DNA from: Streptomyces sp. CB02400
Lineage (GTDB): Bacteria; Actinomycetota; Actinomycetes; Streptomycetales; Streptomycetaceae
Reading direction: 5' to 3'
NCBI RefSeq assembly: GCF_001905725.1
Contig: NZ_LIWB01000013.1
Location: forward strand, 124,001 to 188,000
DNA: 64,000 nucleotides
The position numbers were made by a program, and so were the translations under genes. Below are positions 1 to 10,100 of this stretch, in pieces; within the stretch, counting starts at the first letter, position 1, and each line of letters opens with the position of its first letter. The notes below the pieces were generated by a model. That model did not search any database. It worked only from the letters and a program-made list of their open reading frames with translations, and was not told where the DNA came from.

Positions 1-3000
1 TCAGCCTGGTGTTTGAGTTGCCAACGGCTTGCTGAACACCGTTCATCCAGGCAGGGAGACCATTCTCGGCGACGTCTCCGTAGTTGCTGTCATTGAAAGT
101 GTGAGCTCCGCTGTCTCCTGCGGCCCGGCGTGATGCAGCGAGAGCGTCCGAATGCTCACCGACTCCCAGCACAACACTGTCTCCACAGTTGTGAGCCAGG
201 ACCGGCGCAGCGCCCGCCAGCACATAGTACGTGTGGATGTCCGCGACCGTCAGGTTGTAGACCGTGGCCTGCTGGGTCCAGCGCTTGACGGCACTGATCT
301 GGACGCGGGTGCCCGCGCTCGTCTTCAGCCAGTCGCCGGACCGGAGGTCCGTGGCGCTGACCCACTCGCGCAGTTCCGGCACCCAGAACGGGTGGCCGTC
401 GGTGGCCGTGGTCCTGGCGGTCTTCTCGCCCTTCTCACCGTCGGTGTCGATGGTGATCTCGACGAGGTTCTTCGCACCCTTGCCGATGATGAGGGCCGTG
501 ACCTCCTTGACCGCCGTCCTGCCGGTCTCCGGGTCGGTGGCCACCACCTTGTCGCCGGGCTTGACGTCCTTGATGGGCTTCTTCCGCCCGTCGGCCATCA
601 GGACCGGGGTCTCGGGCGTGAAACTGTTCACCCGGCAGGACTCGCCGGCGGACTGGGTGCCGTCGCCCCCGCCGCCGTCGCCGTTGCTGTCGGCCTTCTT
701 GGCGGCTGTCGCTTCGGCTTCCTCGGCTTTCGCCTTCTTCGCGGCCTTGGCGGCGTCAGCCTGTTTCTTCCATTCGGCCATGTCCTCCGTGTACTTGGCC
801 ATGGCCTTGGCGTCCTCGTCGGCCCGCCTGATGATGCCGGTGGCCCAGCGGACCTCGTCCTCCCATTTGCGGTAGGCGCTCCAGGCCTTGTCGAGGGCCT
901 TGAGGAGGCGCTTGGCCTTGCCCGCGAACGGGACCGCGGCCTCGAGGGCGATCATGGCGCAGGTGCCCAGGGCGCCGTTGAGGCAGTCGACGATGTCGTT
1001 GTAGCCGCTGGCCTCCTTCACCGCCTCCTTGGCCACGTGCATGACCATGTCCATCTTGGACTGCTTCTTCAGCCACCTGGCCCGCTCCACGTCCTTCTTG
1101 CTGACGCTGGGCGCCGGCTTGGAGGGGGCCGGGGGCGTGCCGCCGGTGAGTGCGGCGTAGGCCTTCTTGTACAGCTTGATGGCCGTCTGGATGGCCTTGA
1201 AGAAGCCCCAGAACTGGCCGGACGGGTCGCTGAAGGTGACCGGGCTGTTGTTGGCGTACGCGTACGGGTTCATCGTCTGCGACTCGGCCACGTCCATCAT
1301 CGGGTCGACCGAGATGAACCGTCCGATCGCCGGGTCGTACTCCCGTGCGCCGAGGTGGGTGAGTCCGGTGGACTCGTCCATCGTGCCGCCGACGAAGCCC
1401 TTCTCGCCCGGCCACATCGACGGCTTCTGGCCGCGCACCTCGCCGAACGGGGTGAACGCGCGACGTGTCACCGCGCCCGCCGTGGCGTCCACGGCCACGG
1501 TCGCCGTGCCGTTGTGGTCGGAGAGGAGGTAGGAGGTGGTGATCTTGCCCTTCTCGGCGGTGCGCACCATCGCCGGGCCGGCGGGGTGCTGGTAGTGGCG
1601 CGTGCCCTTGACGACGTTCCCGGCCTTGTCCAGCTGGACCTCCGTACCCGGCAGGTACAGGGTCGTGCCGTTCGGGTCGCGCCGGATGAGACGGTTGCCG
1701 CCCGCGTCGTACACGTACGAGGTGGACTCGGCCTCGTCGCCGGTGCCCTCGGTCACCCTCTCCAGGCGGCCCTCGACGTCCCACTCCAGGTTCTGGGTGG
1801 TGCCCATCACGGTGCGGCGGGTGGTGTTGCCGACCTTGTCGTAGCCGAAGGAGTCCTGGCGCTCGCCCTCGGGTCCCTTGGTGTGGACCTTCAGGAGCTT
1901 GCTGGTGGTGGAGCCGCCTTCGGCGTACTCGTACTCGCGCGTGACGTCCTTGGTGGTGTCACCGGTGACGTCGTGCTTGACCTCCGTCTTCCGGTTGCCG
2001 GCCGCGTCGAACGTGTACGACGTCCAGTACGGGTTCGGTCCCCCGACCCGCGGCTCGGCCGAGGGGCCCGCCGCCGGGTTGGCGCACTCGTCGGCCTTCG
2101 CCGACGTCCAGGACTCCGTCATCCGGCGCAGGTAGTCGTACGCGAAGCACTGCGTGTCCGTCGTGGCCGCCGTCGGGTTCGGGCCCTGGGCGTCCGTGAT
2201 CTTCAGGATGTTGCCGGAGTCGTCGTACGCCGTGCGGACGTCGCTGATCCGGGCCGTGCCCGTCGTGCCGACCTCCTGGTCGAAGACCGTACGGAGCGGG
2301 CGGCGGGTCTGCTCGTCGAACTCGCGGCTCGTGACGAGCTGCTTGCCCGCCGGGCCGACCCGGGTGCGGACCACGTCACCGAGCGGTGTGTACTCCGTGC
2401 CCGCCACGAACGTCTTGCCCGCGACGGCCATCGTGGTGACCATGTCGAGGCCGTTGTAGCCGAGCGACGTCCGTTCCTTGGCGAGGCCGGCGACCGCGGG
2501 CTGCGTCATCGTCTGGGGCATGCCGGTCGTCTTGGTGTACGTGCTGCTGTACACGTACTCGCCGGCGAGCTTGCCCTCGGACTCCGGAATGGTGATCTTG
2601 GAGCCGAGAGGGCGGTACTCCTCGTCGTAGCCCGTGACCTCCTGCTTGTAGGCGTTGCCGTCGACGTAGCGGATCGTGGAGACCGGCATGCCGAGGGCGC
2701 CCGGAAGGGTGTCGTAGGTCCGCTCGGTGAGCTTGCGGCCCTTGAGGGAGCCCTCGTACGTCGCGAGGGGCCGGTTCAGCGTGTCGTACGCGTACGCGAT
2801 CGTCTTCGCGGGGTCACGGCCGTCCGTGGTGGTCAGGATGCGGTCGGCGTCGTCGTACGTGGTCCTCGTGATCCCCTTGTCGGGGTCCTTCGTCTCGTAC
2901 ACGCGGCCACGCAGGTCGTACTTGTACGACCATTCATTGCCTGCCTGGTCCGTGACGGACTCCAGCATGCCGCGACGCTCGTACGCGTACGTCGTCCTGT

Positions 3001-6000
3001 CGTACGCGCCCGACGGGCCCTCGCCCTTGAACTGGCGCAGCTCCGTCTTGCGGCCCTGTGCGTCGACGAGGGACATCGTGGGGATCTCGCCCTCGGGCGG
3101 ATCCACCGCGACCCAGTCGCCGCCGTACGTGGTGGTGGTGCGCCAGGTCTCCTCGCCGAACTTGCGGGCGATGGTGGCGACCGGGCGGCCCTGGCCGTCG
3201 TACTCGGTGCGGGTGGAGGCCGGGACCTTGTTGTCGTCCGAGTTCCACAGTTCGGACGAGGGGGCCTTGTCGTTGAAGTGGGCGCCGTTCTCCTTCCAGA
3301 CCAGGCCGCGGCTGTCGTAGAAGGTGTCGGTGATGACCCGGCCGCCGTCGAGCGCCGGCTGCTGGGTCTGGCGCAGGCGCAGTGCGCCGTCGTAGATGTC
3401 GTACGTGACCCGGTAGTCGCCGCGATCGAGGAGCTTCTTGGTCGTGATGACGACGGGCGCGTCCGGGGTGACGGTGTAGCCGAACTCGGCGTCCGGGGTC
3501 TGAGTGGCCGGGTCGCGGTCGGGTGACCAGGTCTTCACCAGGCGGCCGAGCGCGTCGTACTCCAGCACCTGACGGCGCTTGTTGGTGTCCTCCTTGGCGA
3601 GCGCCAGGCCGCGTGCGGGGTCCAGCTCGGTGGTGTCGGTGTGGCCCTTGGGGTTGGTGACGACCGTCTTGACCGGCAACGAGCCCGACGCGGGAACGTA
3701 GGCCGTGCGGGTGGTGTTGCCGTCGACGTCCGTCGTGGACGTGATGCGGCCGTACTTGTCGAAGGCCGACGAGCCGTCCAGCCGGTAGACCGGCTTGCCG
3801 TCCTTGTAGTCGGCCAGGGACTCGACCTTGGTGACGTTGTAGACCGCGTCGTACGACATGACCTTGTCGCTGCCGACGTCGGCCGGCCGGGCGACGTCCT
3901 TGGCGTCGCAGGACTTGGTGAGCGTCTCCACGCGCTTCTGCGGCGTGTACACGTGCTTGCCGGCGTCGTTGACGTACTCGTAGCGGGTGCAGGTGTCGTC
4001 GTCGCCGCGGGACAGGTCGCCGCGGTCGGTGGTGTGTTCCAGGCGGCCGCGGCTGTCGTAGGCGTGCTCGACGGCCGTGCGGCGCTGGCCGCGGTCGTCC
4101 GACAGGACGGTGCGGGAGGCGATCCTGCTGGTGCCGGCCATCCAGGCCTGCAGCGGCTCGGCGCCCTCGGTGCGCTCGCGGGTGGCGGTGGGGCCGCGTA
4201 CCCAGGGGGTGTAGAGGGTGGCGGACTGGAGGGGTCCGCCCTCGCCGTCGTAGTAGAGCGACTCACGGATCTGGCCGGCGAACAGCTTGTGGTCGTCGAC
4301 CGTCCCGCCCTCGCTGTCCTTGACCGTCACCTCGCGCTTGCCGGTGGGCAGCCTGTCGCCGTCCATGCCGCGGAAGTAGACCGTCTCCACCTGGGAGCGT
4401 TCGTCCGGTGCGGTGCCGACGAGCGTGCGCACCTTCCCGTAGCCGCGCCACTGCGACCAGGTGCGGGCCTTCTCGCTGAGCAGCTCGCTGTCGTCGTCGT
4501 AGGCCCAGGCGGGGTCACCGGCGTACTGGAAGGTGGTGACCTTCGTCGGCGAGGTGCCGTTCTTGTCCTCCTCGCGGACCTCGTCGACGCGGTGCTTGTG
4601 GAACCAGTCGGTGAAGTACTTCTTCTTCAGACCGGTCTCGTCGGTGGGGTCGGGGACCTCGTTGACGACCGGGTAGCACCGCATGGTGTTGGTGTGCGGC
4701 GCGGCCGGGAGCTTCTTGGGGCTGGTCTCGGTGGAGCATTCCGGCGCGGCGTACTCGACCGCGATGCGTGCGCCCGTCTCGGTCTGGATGGTCTCCACGC
4801 GCCAGCGCAGGAACGGCGGGTTGCCGTCGCTGTCGTTGTCGACCCGGTTGGGGAGCTGCTTGCCCTGGAAGGTCACCGGGGGCAGGGAGACCGGCGTGCC
4901 GTTCCTGCCGGTGTGCCGGATGGCGTTGAGCCACAGCGGGTAGTCGCCCGCGACGCCGCCGTCACCGGTGGACTTGAAGTCCTGGGTGAGGGCCCAGGTG
5001 TCGACCGGCTGGTGCTTGCCGTCCCGGAGGATCTCGGTGGTGATGGAGGTCAGGCGCTTGCGGGTGAAGAACGTGGGCGCGTAGCGGTCCTTGCACTCCT
5101 TGCCCTCGGCGCACAACTGGTCGGCGGGCACGTCGGGCCAGTTGCGGGTGACCTCCCACTTGGCCTCGGAGGTGAGCTTGCCCTCGGCGCAGTCGAACGA
5201 GGCCGTCTTGACGCAACGTTCGGCGACCTCGAAGACCACCTGGGCCGGGGCGGCGGCGAACGGGTCGTCGCTGCGCAGGCCGTAGGAGATGCGCTTGAGC
5301 CAGCCGCCGCGGTCGTAGCCGCGGTTGGTGGACTTGCCCTCGCGGGTGACGTCGGAGCCGTAGTGGTTGCGCTCCTTGCCGTACCAGTACGTCATGGCGT
5401 TGCCCCGCAGGTCCACGACGTAGTCGAGGTTCCAGCGGTACACCTGGTCGCAGACGGAGTCGGCGTACGCGGCCTTGTGGCAGGGCTCGTTCGGGTGGTT
5501 GCCGTACACCGGCACGGACCAGGCGGAGTTGGTCTCCGCCTTGCCGGAGGCCCAGCCGGGCAGCCGGTCCATGCCGAAGTAGTACTGCACGCCCTCCTCG
5601 TCGGTGACGCGCCAGTACTCCTTCTCGTTGTCGCCGTTGGCGACGCCCTTGAGGAGTTCGACGCGTGAGCCGTCGTCCCCGGCGGGGACCCACTTCTTCG
5701 TCTTGTCGTCGAGGACGAGCTGCGTGGAGCTGCCGTTCAGCGACAGGGTGACGACCGGCGGGCCCTGGCACAGGTCGCCGGTGGGGTGCTTGGGGTTGTT
5801 GTACCCCGAGCCCTCCTTGCGGTCGTTGGAGCACGGCACGAACTGGCGCTCGATGAAGTTGGCGCCGGTGTCCCAGCCGTCACCGACCCAGCTGCTCTGC
5901 TGCGAGGACGCGGAGGAGCGGCCGTCGACGCTCGCGGAGGAGTAGTTCAGCCCGAGGGTCGGGCCGGGGCCGCCCAGCGAGGACGGGATCTCCATCGGGT

Positions 6001-6898
6001 ACGACCAGGTGAAGTCGCCCGAGGAGCCGCCCGCCTGCCAGGAGCCGGAAGGGCTGAGGGAGGTGGCGCGGTAGTCACCGGACGGACCGTTGGGCGCCGC
6101 TGTCGCGGCCAGCACCATGGACCCGGCGGCGGCGCTCGGTGCCTTCGCCACGGTCCGCGCGGACACGGCCGACGCCGTCCTGACCGATGCGCCCGTGGAT
6201 GCGGTCGTCGTGGCCGGGGGTGCCTCGACGGTGGCCGTCAGGGTGCCCTTCGCCGGGTCGTTGGCCGTGGCGACCGGTGTGCGCGTACGGCACTCGGCCT
6301 TGTCGGGTGTCGTCAGCGCGCACGCGGGCAGCGCGACGAACGTCAGCCGGGAACCCCAGCCGCCGCCATAGGCGTTGCGGAACCCCTTGTAGTCGAGCTC
6401 GACGCGCACCGGCGCGGCCGCCGGTGTCCGGTCGGTACGGCCGACCTCCAGCAGGACGCCGTCGACGCCGGCCTTGTCGGTGGCCGCACGGTCGGCGACC
6501 TCGACCCGGGCGGTGACGGGCCGTTCGGCCTCCGCGCGGTCCCCGGTGGCGGCGGCCAGGCGGACCGGCAGCGAGCCGGCGCGGACACGCGGGGCCGCGG
6601 CCCCGCTCCCCGCCACCAGCCGGACCTCGGCGGAGTCCGCCTCCGGCCAGGTCACCGAGGGGGACCCGGTCCAGGTCCGCTTCGGTACCGGGCTGGATCC
6701 GGAACCCTTTTCGGCCGGTTCACCCGGCACGTTCACGAGCTTCTGCAGTGCGGGCAGGGTGCCGCCGGCCGCGCGGGCGTCCGGGGTCATGGCCGGAAGG
6801 CCGGTCAGCAGAAGCGACACGGCGAGTGCCGGCAGTGACCAGCGCATCGCCGTGCGTATTCGTCTGCGGGCATGGCTGTGCCCACTCCGTTTTGACAT
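1..6898 (-). CDS. Secreted Rhs/YD-repeat polymorphic toxin with HINT domain (3' end beyond window)
   Basis: About 2,299 codons are open from the ATG at 6898 to the left edge, with no stop seen. The N-terminus has an Arg-rich n-region and hydrophobic stretch (SLPALAVSLLLTG), so it is probably Sec-exported. Around residue 310 there is an SpvB-type start (GPGPTLGLNYSS), then many YD repeats (for example YDALGRLVKTWSPD, YDLRGRV) and the Rhs core near residue 1850 (GLTHLGAREYDPAIGRF). After a Lys/Ala-rich coiled stretch comes a pretoxin HINT domain, about 2088-2235, opening with Cys in ESCRVNSFTPETPVLMADG and closing in YYVLAGAAPVLAHNC. The visible tip of the toxin follows (VVLGVGEHSDALAASRRA). 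In this family the Rhs shell encloses the toxin and HINT releases it by self-cleavage. I cannot name the toxin activity, and the immunity gene would lie outside the window. Confidence 0.93.
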   Translation of the reverse strand, partial: MSKRSGHSHARRRIRTAMRWSLPALAVSLLLTGLPAMTPDARAAGGTLPALQKLVNVPGEPAEKGSGSSPVPKRTWTGSPSVTWPEADSAEVRLVAGSGAAAPRVRAGSLPVRLAAATGDRAEAERPVTARVEVADRAATDKAGVDGVLLEVGRTDRTPAAAPVRVELDYKGFRNAYGGGWGSRLTFVALPACALTTPDKAECRTRTPVATANDPAKGTLTATVEAPPATTTASTGASVRTASAVSARTVAKAPSAAAGSMVLAATAAPNGPSGDYRATSLSPSGSWQAGGSSGDFTWSYPMEIPSSLGGPGPTLGLNYSSASVDGRSSASSQQSSWVGDGWDTGANFIERQFVPCSNDRKEGSGYNNPKHPTGDLCQGPPVVTLSLNGSSTQLVLDDKTKKWVPAGDDGSRVELLKGVANGDNEKEYWRVTDEEGVQYYFGMDRLPGWASGKAETNSAWSVPVYGNHPNEPCHKAAYADSVCDQVYRWNLDYVVDLRGNAMTYWYGKERNHYGSDVTREGKSTNRGYDRGGWLKRISYGLRSDDPFAAAPAQVVFEVAERCVKTASFDCAEGKLTSEAKWEVTRNWPDVPADQLCAEGKECKDRYAPTFFTRKRLTSITTEILRDGKHQPVDTWALTQDFKSTGDGGVAGDYPLWLNAIRHTGRNGTPVSLPPVTFQGKQLPNRVDNDSDGNPPFLRWRVETIQTETGARIAVEYAAPECSTETSPKKLPAAPHTNTMRCYPVVNEVPDPTDETGLKKKYFTDWFHKHRVDEVREEDKNGTSPTKVTTFQYAGDPAWAYDDDSELLSEKARTWSQWRGYGKVRTLVGTAPDERSQVETVYFRGMDGDRLPTGKREVTVKDSEGGTVDDHKLFAGQIRESLYYDGEGGPLQSATLYTPWVRGPTATRERTEGAEPLQAWMAGTSRIASRTVLSDDRGQRRTAVEHAYDSRGRLEHTTDRGDLSRGDDDTCTRYEYVNDAGKHVYTPQKRVETLTKSCDAKDVARPADVGSDKVMSYDAVYNVTKVESLADYKDGKPVYRLDGSSAFDKYGRITSTTDVDGNTTRTAYVPASGSLPVKTVVTNPKGHTDTTELDPARGLALAKEDTNKRRQVLEYDALGRLVKTWSPDRDPATQTPDAEFGYTVTPDAPVVITTKKLLDRGDYRVTYDIYDGALRLRQTQQPALDGGRVITDTFYDSRGLVWKENGAHFNDKAPSSELWNSDDNKVPASTRTEYDGQGRPVATIARKFGEETWRTTTTYGGDWVAVDPPEGEIPTMSLVDAQGRKTELRQFKGEGPSGAYDRTTYAYERRGMLESVTDQAGNEWSYKYDLRGRVYETKDPDKGITRTTYDDADRILTTTDGRDPAKTIAYAYDTLNRPLATYEGSLKGRKLTERTYDTLPGALGMPVSTIRYVDGNAYKQEVTGYDEEYRPLGSKITIPESEGKLAGEYVYSSTYTKTTGMPQTMTQPAVAGLAKERTSLGYNGLDMVTTMAVAGKTFVAGTEYTPLGDVVRTRVGPAGKQLVTSREFDEQTRRPLRTVFDQEVGTTGTARISDVRTAYDDSGNILKITDAQGPNPTAATTDTQCFAYDYLRRMTESWTSAKADECANPAAGPSAEPRVGGPNPYWTSYTFDAAGNRKTEVKHDVTGDTTKDVTREYEYAEGGSTTSKLLKVHTKGPEGERQDSFGYDKVGNTTRRTVMGTTQNLEWDVEGRLERVTEGTGDEAESTSYVYDAGGNRLIRRDPNGTTLYLPGTEVQLDKAGNVVKGTRHYQHPAGPAMVRTAEKGKITTSYLLSDHNGTATVAVDATAGAVTRRAFTPFGEVRGQKPSMWPGEKGFVGGTMDESTGLTHLGAREYDPAIGRFISVDPMMDVAESQTMNPYAYANNSPVTFSDPSGQFWGFFKAIQTAIKLYKKAYAALTGGTPPAPSKPAPSVSKKDVERARWLKKQSKMDMVMHVAKEAVKEASGYNDIVDCLNGALGTCAMIALEAAVPFAGKAKRLLKALDKAWSAYRKWEDEVRWATGIIRRADEDAKAMAKYTEDMAEWKKQADAAKAAKKAKAEEAEATAAKKADSNGDGGGGDGTQSAGESCRVNSFTPETPVLMADGRKKPIKDVKPGDKVVATDPETGRTAVKEVTALIIGKGAKNLVEITIDTDGEKGEKTARTTATDGHPFWVPELREWVSATDLRSGDWLKTSAGTRVQISAVKRWTQQATVYNLTVADIHTYYVLAGAAPVLAHNCGDSVVLGVGEHSDALAASRRAAGDSGAHTFNDSNYGDVAENGLPAWMNGVQQAVGNSNTRL

Positions 6899-7178
6899 AG
6901 AGAATTCCCCAGTTTTGATCCCCCGTGAAAAACAGTCGGTGCGAAAGTTACCACTCGGTTCATCCCTCGCCCCACCCCCGACTCCCCTTCCGGGCTTGGG
7001 TCGCGTGCACGCCATCCGGCCTGCTAGAAAGCTCGGCGGGGGGCGCGCGACCAGCCTTTGTCACGCTGAGCGACGGAGCGTGGGGCCGGGGGAAACGGAA
7101 TACTTCGTACCGGAAGTCTGCGCGCCGCCCGTGCACATCGACCGAGGTACTGCAAGGAAACGGGCGGTAGAAAACCGT

Positions 7179-10100
7179 ATGAGAAACAGACCGAGAGGGC
7201 CCGTCAACGGCCCGGGGGGAACATTCGGGAAGGCGATATCAGCAGCGTTGCTGATGGCTCTTTCAGCAGGAATGGTGACCCTTTCACCGACGACCGCGGC
7301 AGCGTCCGAGGAGAAGGCGTCGGAGAGTACCGGAACCACGCTCACCGAAAAACTGCGCGAGGAGACCGACGCGGCCGTCGAGAAGGCCGCGGAAGAAAAC
7401 CGGCGCGTCGAGATCGTGTCCGCACGCACCGAAACGGACGAGACGTTCGCCAACCCCGACGGCACGTTCACCGTGGAACGCGCGCTGATACCGGTCCGCG
7501 TGCGTCAGGGCGGAAAGCTCGTCCCCGTGGACACCCGCCTTTCCGAGACGGAGAACGGCCGGGTCGCACCCGCGGCCACGGGAATGTCCGTCTCGTTCTC
7601 CGGTGGCGGTGACGGGGCCTTCGCCACCATGGTCAGGGACGGACGGGAAATCTCCCTCACCTGGCCGGGCGAACTGCCCGAACCGGTCCTCGAGGGCCGC
7701 ACGGCCACCTACCCCGACGTCCTGCCCGGCGTCGACCTCACGGTCACCGCCGACGTGGAGTCCTTCTCCCACGCGCTCGTGGTGAAGAACGCCGAGGCCG
7801 CGAAGAACCCGGCGCTGGACGCCGTCACCTTCGGCCACTCGGGCAAGGGCCTCGACCTGAAGGCCGGAGCGGACGGCCGCCTGGAGGCCGTGGACCCGAC
7901 CGGAACGGCCGTCTTCTCCGCGCCGCAACCGCGGATGTGGGACTCGGCCGGATCCGAGGACCCGGCCGCGGCGCCTGCCGGGGGAACGCCGAAGGCGGCG
8001 GCGAAGGAACCCGCGAAGGCCGGTGCGGCACGCTCCGCGTCCGTGGTCCGCGCGGCGAGCCCGGCGCCGGCGGCCGCGCACGCCGATCCGGCACCGCGCC
8101 CCCTCCCCGAGACGCTGACCGGCGCGACCGAGGGCTCCCGGCAGGCGGGCATCGGTGTCGAACTGACGGACCGCGTGCTGACCCTGCGCCCGGACCAGCG
8201 GCTCCTGGACGACCCGGACACCGTGTTCCCCGTCGTCATCGACCCCGTGTGGGCGAAGGACGCCTGGAAGAACGCCTGGTCCATCGCGTACAAGCACACC
8301 GGCTACGCCAACTCCGACGACACCGTCTACTGGAACGGCGGCACGATCTCCGATTTCGCGCGGGTCGGTGTCGCCAACGACACCCAGCGCGGCGGAACAG
8401 TCCGGGCGAACACCTATTTCCGGGTGTCCACGTCGAACACCTGGGGCAAACAGATCATCCGTTCGACGCTCCGGATCAAGCAGACCCATGCCGGCTCCTG
8501 GTCCTGCAAGTCGGGCGCCGTTCAGGTCCGTACGATCGGCAAGTCCCTCCCCACCAACATCACCTGGAACAGACAGCCCAAGTGGGGCGCCCTGGTGGAC
8601 TCCTCCGGTGAATCCTTCGGCGGCCGCAACTGCCCCGCCGACAAGGCGGGTCTCGTCGAATTCGACGTGACCGACGCGATCAGCAAGGCGGCCAAGGAGA
8701 AGTGGGGTTCGTGGGCCTTCGTCATGTCCGCGAAGAGCTCCGAAGTCGATGTCTCCTGGCGGAAGTTCGACCCGCACTCGGTGCGCGTGTCGACGTACCT
8801 GAACACGGTTCCGTCCAAGCCGAGCGGCCGGTCCACCGACCCGTCCGTGCCCTGCACCGGCGGCACGTTCGGCACGACCGACTACATCACTCTGCGTGCC
8901 AAGGTGAACGACGCCGAGGACAACAACCTCGTCGCCGAGTTCCACTACGCGCCGAGCGGCGACTCCTCGCCCGTGACCGCCAAGGTCAAGGCGAGCCGCG
9001 GCTCGGTCGCCAGTCTGCGCATCCCCACCGAGAACCTCGCGTCCGGCACGTACTGGTGGGACGTGAGAGCCAGTGACGGCACCGCCAACGGCCCCTGGGC
9101 CGGCCGGTGCGGCTTCACCTTCGACAAGACCCGGCCCGCGAAGCTTCCCGGCGTGACCTCGGCCGAGTTCCCCGCGGAGAAGGACGGCAACCCGGCCCGC
9201 ACGGCGGGGAAGTTCCAGTTCACCGCGGAAGGCGTGACCGACGTCACCCGGTACGTCTGGTGGACCGACTCCGACACCCGGGAGAGGTTCGTCGACGCCA
9301 CCAAGGCCGGAGGACCCGCCAAGGAGCCGGTGACCTACACACCGCTCAACGCCGGCCCGCAGTACCTGTACGTCCGCAGCCTCGACGCCGCGGGCAACCG
9401 GTCCGACCTGAAGACGTACCTCTTCTACCCGACGCGCGCCCCGGAGCGGGACAGGCCCGGTGACCTCAACGGCGACACCACCGTCGACATGTGGACCGTC
9501 GACCCCGGCAGCGGCGCCCTGTGGATCCATCCGGGCCAGGGCAACGGCAAATTCGGCGTGGGCCGCACGGCCGACGAGGCGTCCTTCGGCGACGCGGTGA
9601 TCACCCACCGCGGCAGCTGGAACGAGGACTACTACGAGGACCTCGTCGCCCTGCGGCCGGGCCTGGAGGACCCCGGGGTCAAGGAGCTGTGGGTCTACAC
9701 GAACCGCGGCGACGGCGAGCTCGGGGGCACCGACACCGGTCGCTGGCCGCTGGAGGTCGCCGTCGAGGACGCCAACCACTGGAGGAACGCCGACCAGGTG
9801 CTGTCGATCGGCAGCGTCAACGACGACAACGCCGACGGCAGGGTCGACACCGACGACGCGCCCGACCTGCTCGTCAAGGCCGGCGCCGAGCTCTGGCTCT
9901 ACCTGGGCAGTCAGGGCAGTCCGCTCATCGACGAGGTCGAGCCGGTGTCCCTCGGCAACGCCGACTGGCAGAACATGACGCTCCTCGCCCCCGGCGACCT
10001 CAACGCCGACGGCCTGCCCGAACTGTGGGCGCGCGACGTCGGCAGCGGCCGGATCCACCAGTACACCAGCCGGAAGAACCCGGTGCAGGACGACGTCACC

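Noticed and set aside
152..3526. Long plus-strand open frame opposite the Rhs gene
   Set aside because: It is rich in Arg/Gly/Leu-type shadow composition, has no family resemblance, and lies antisense to clear YD repeats.
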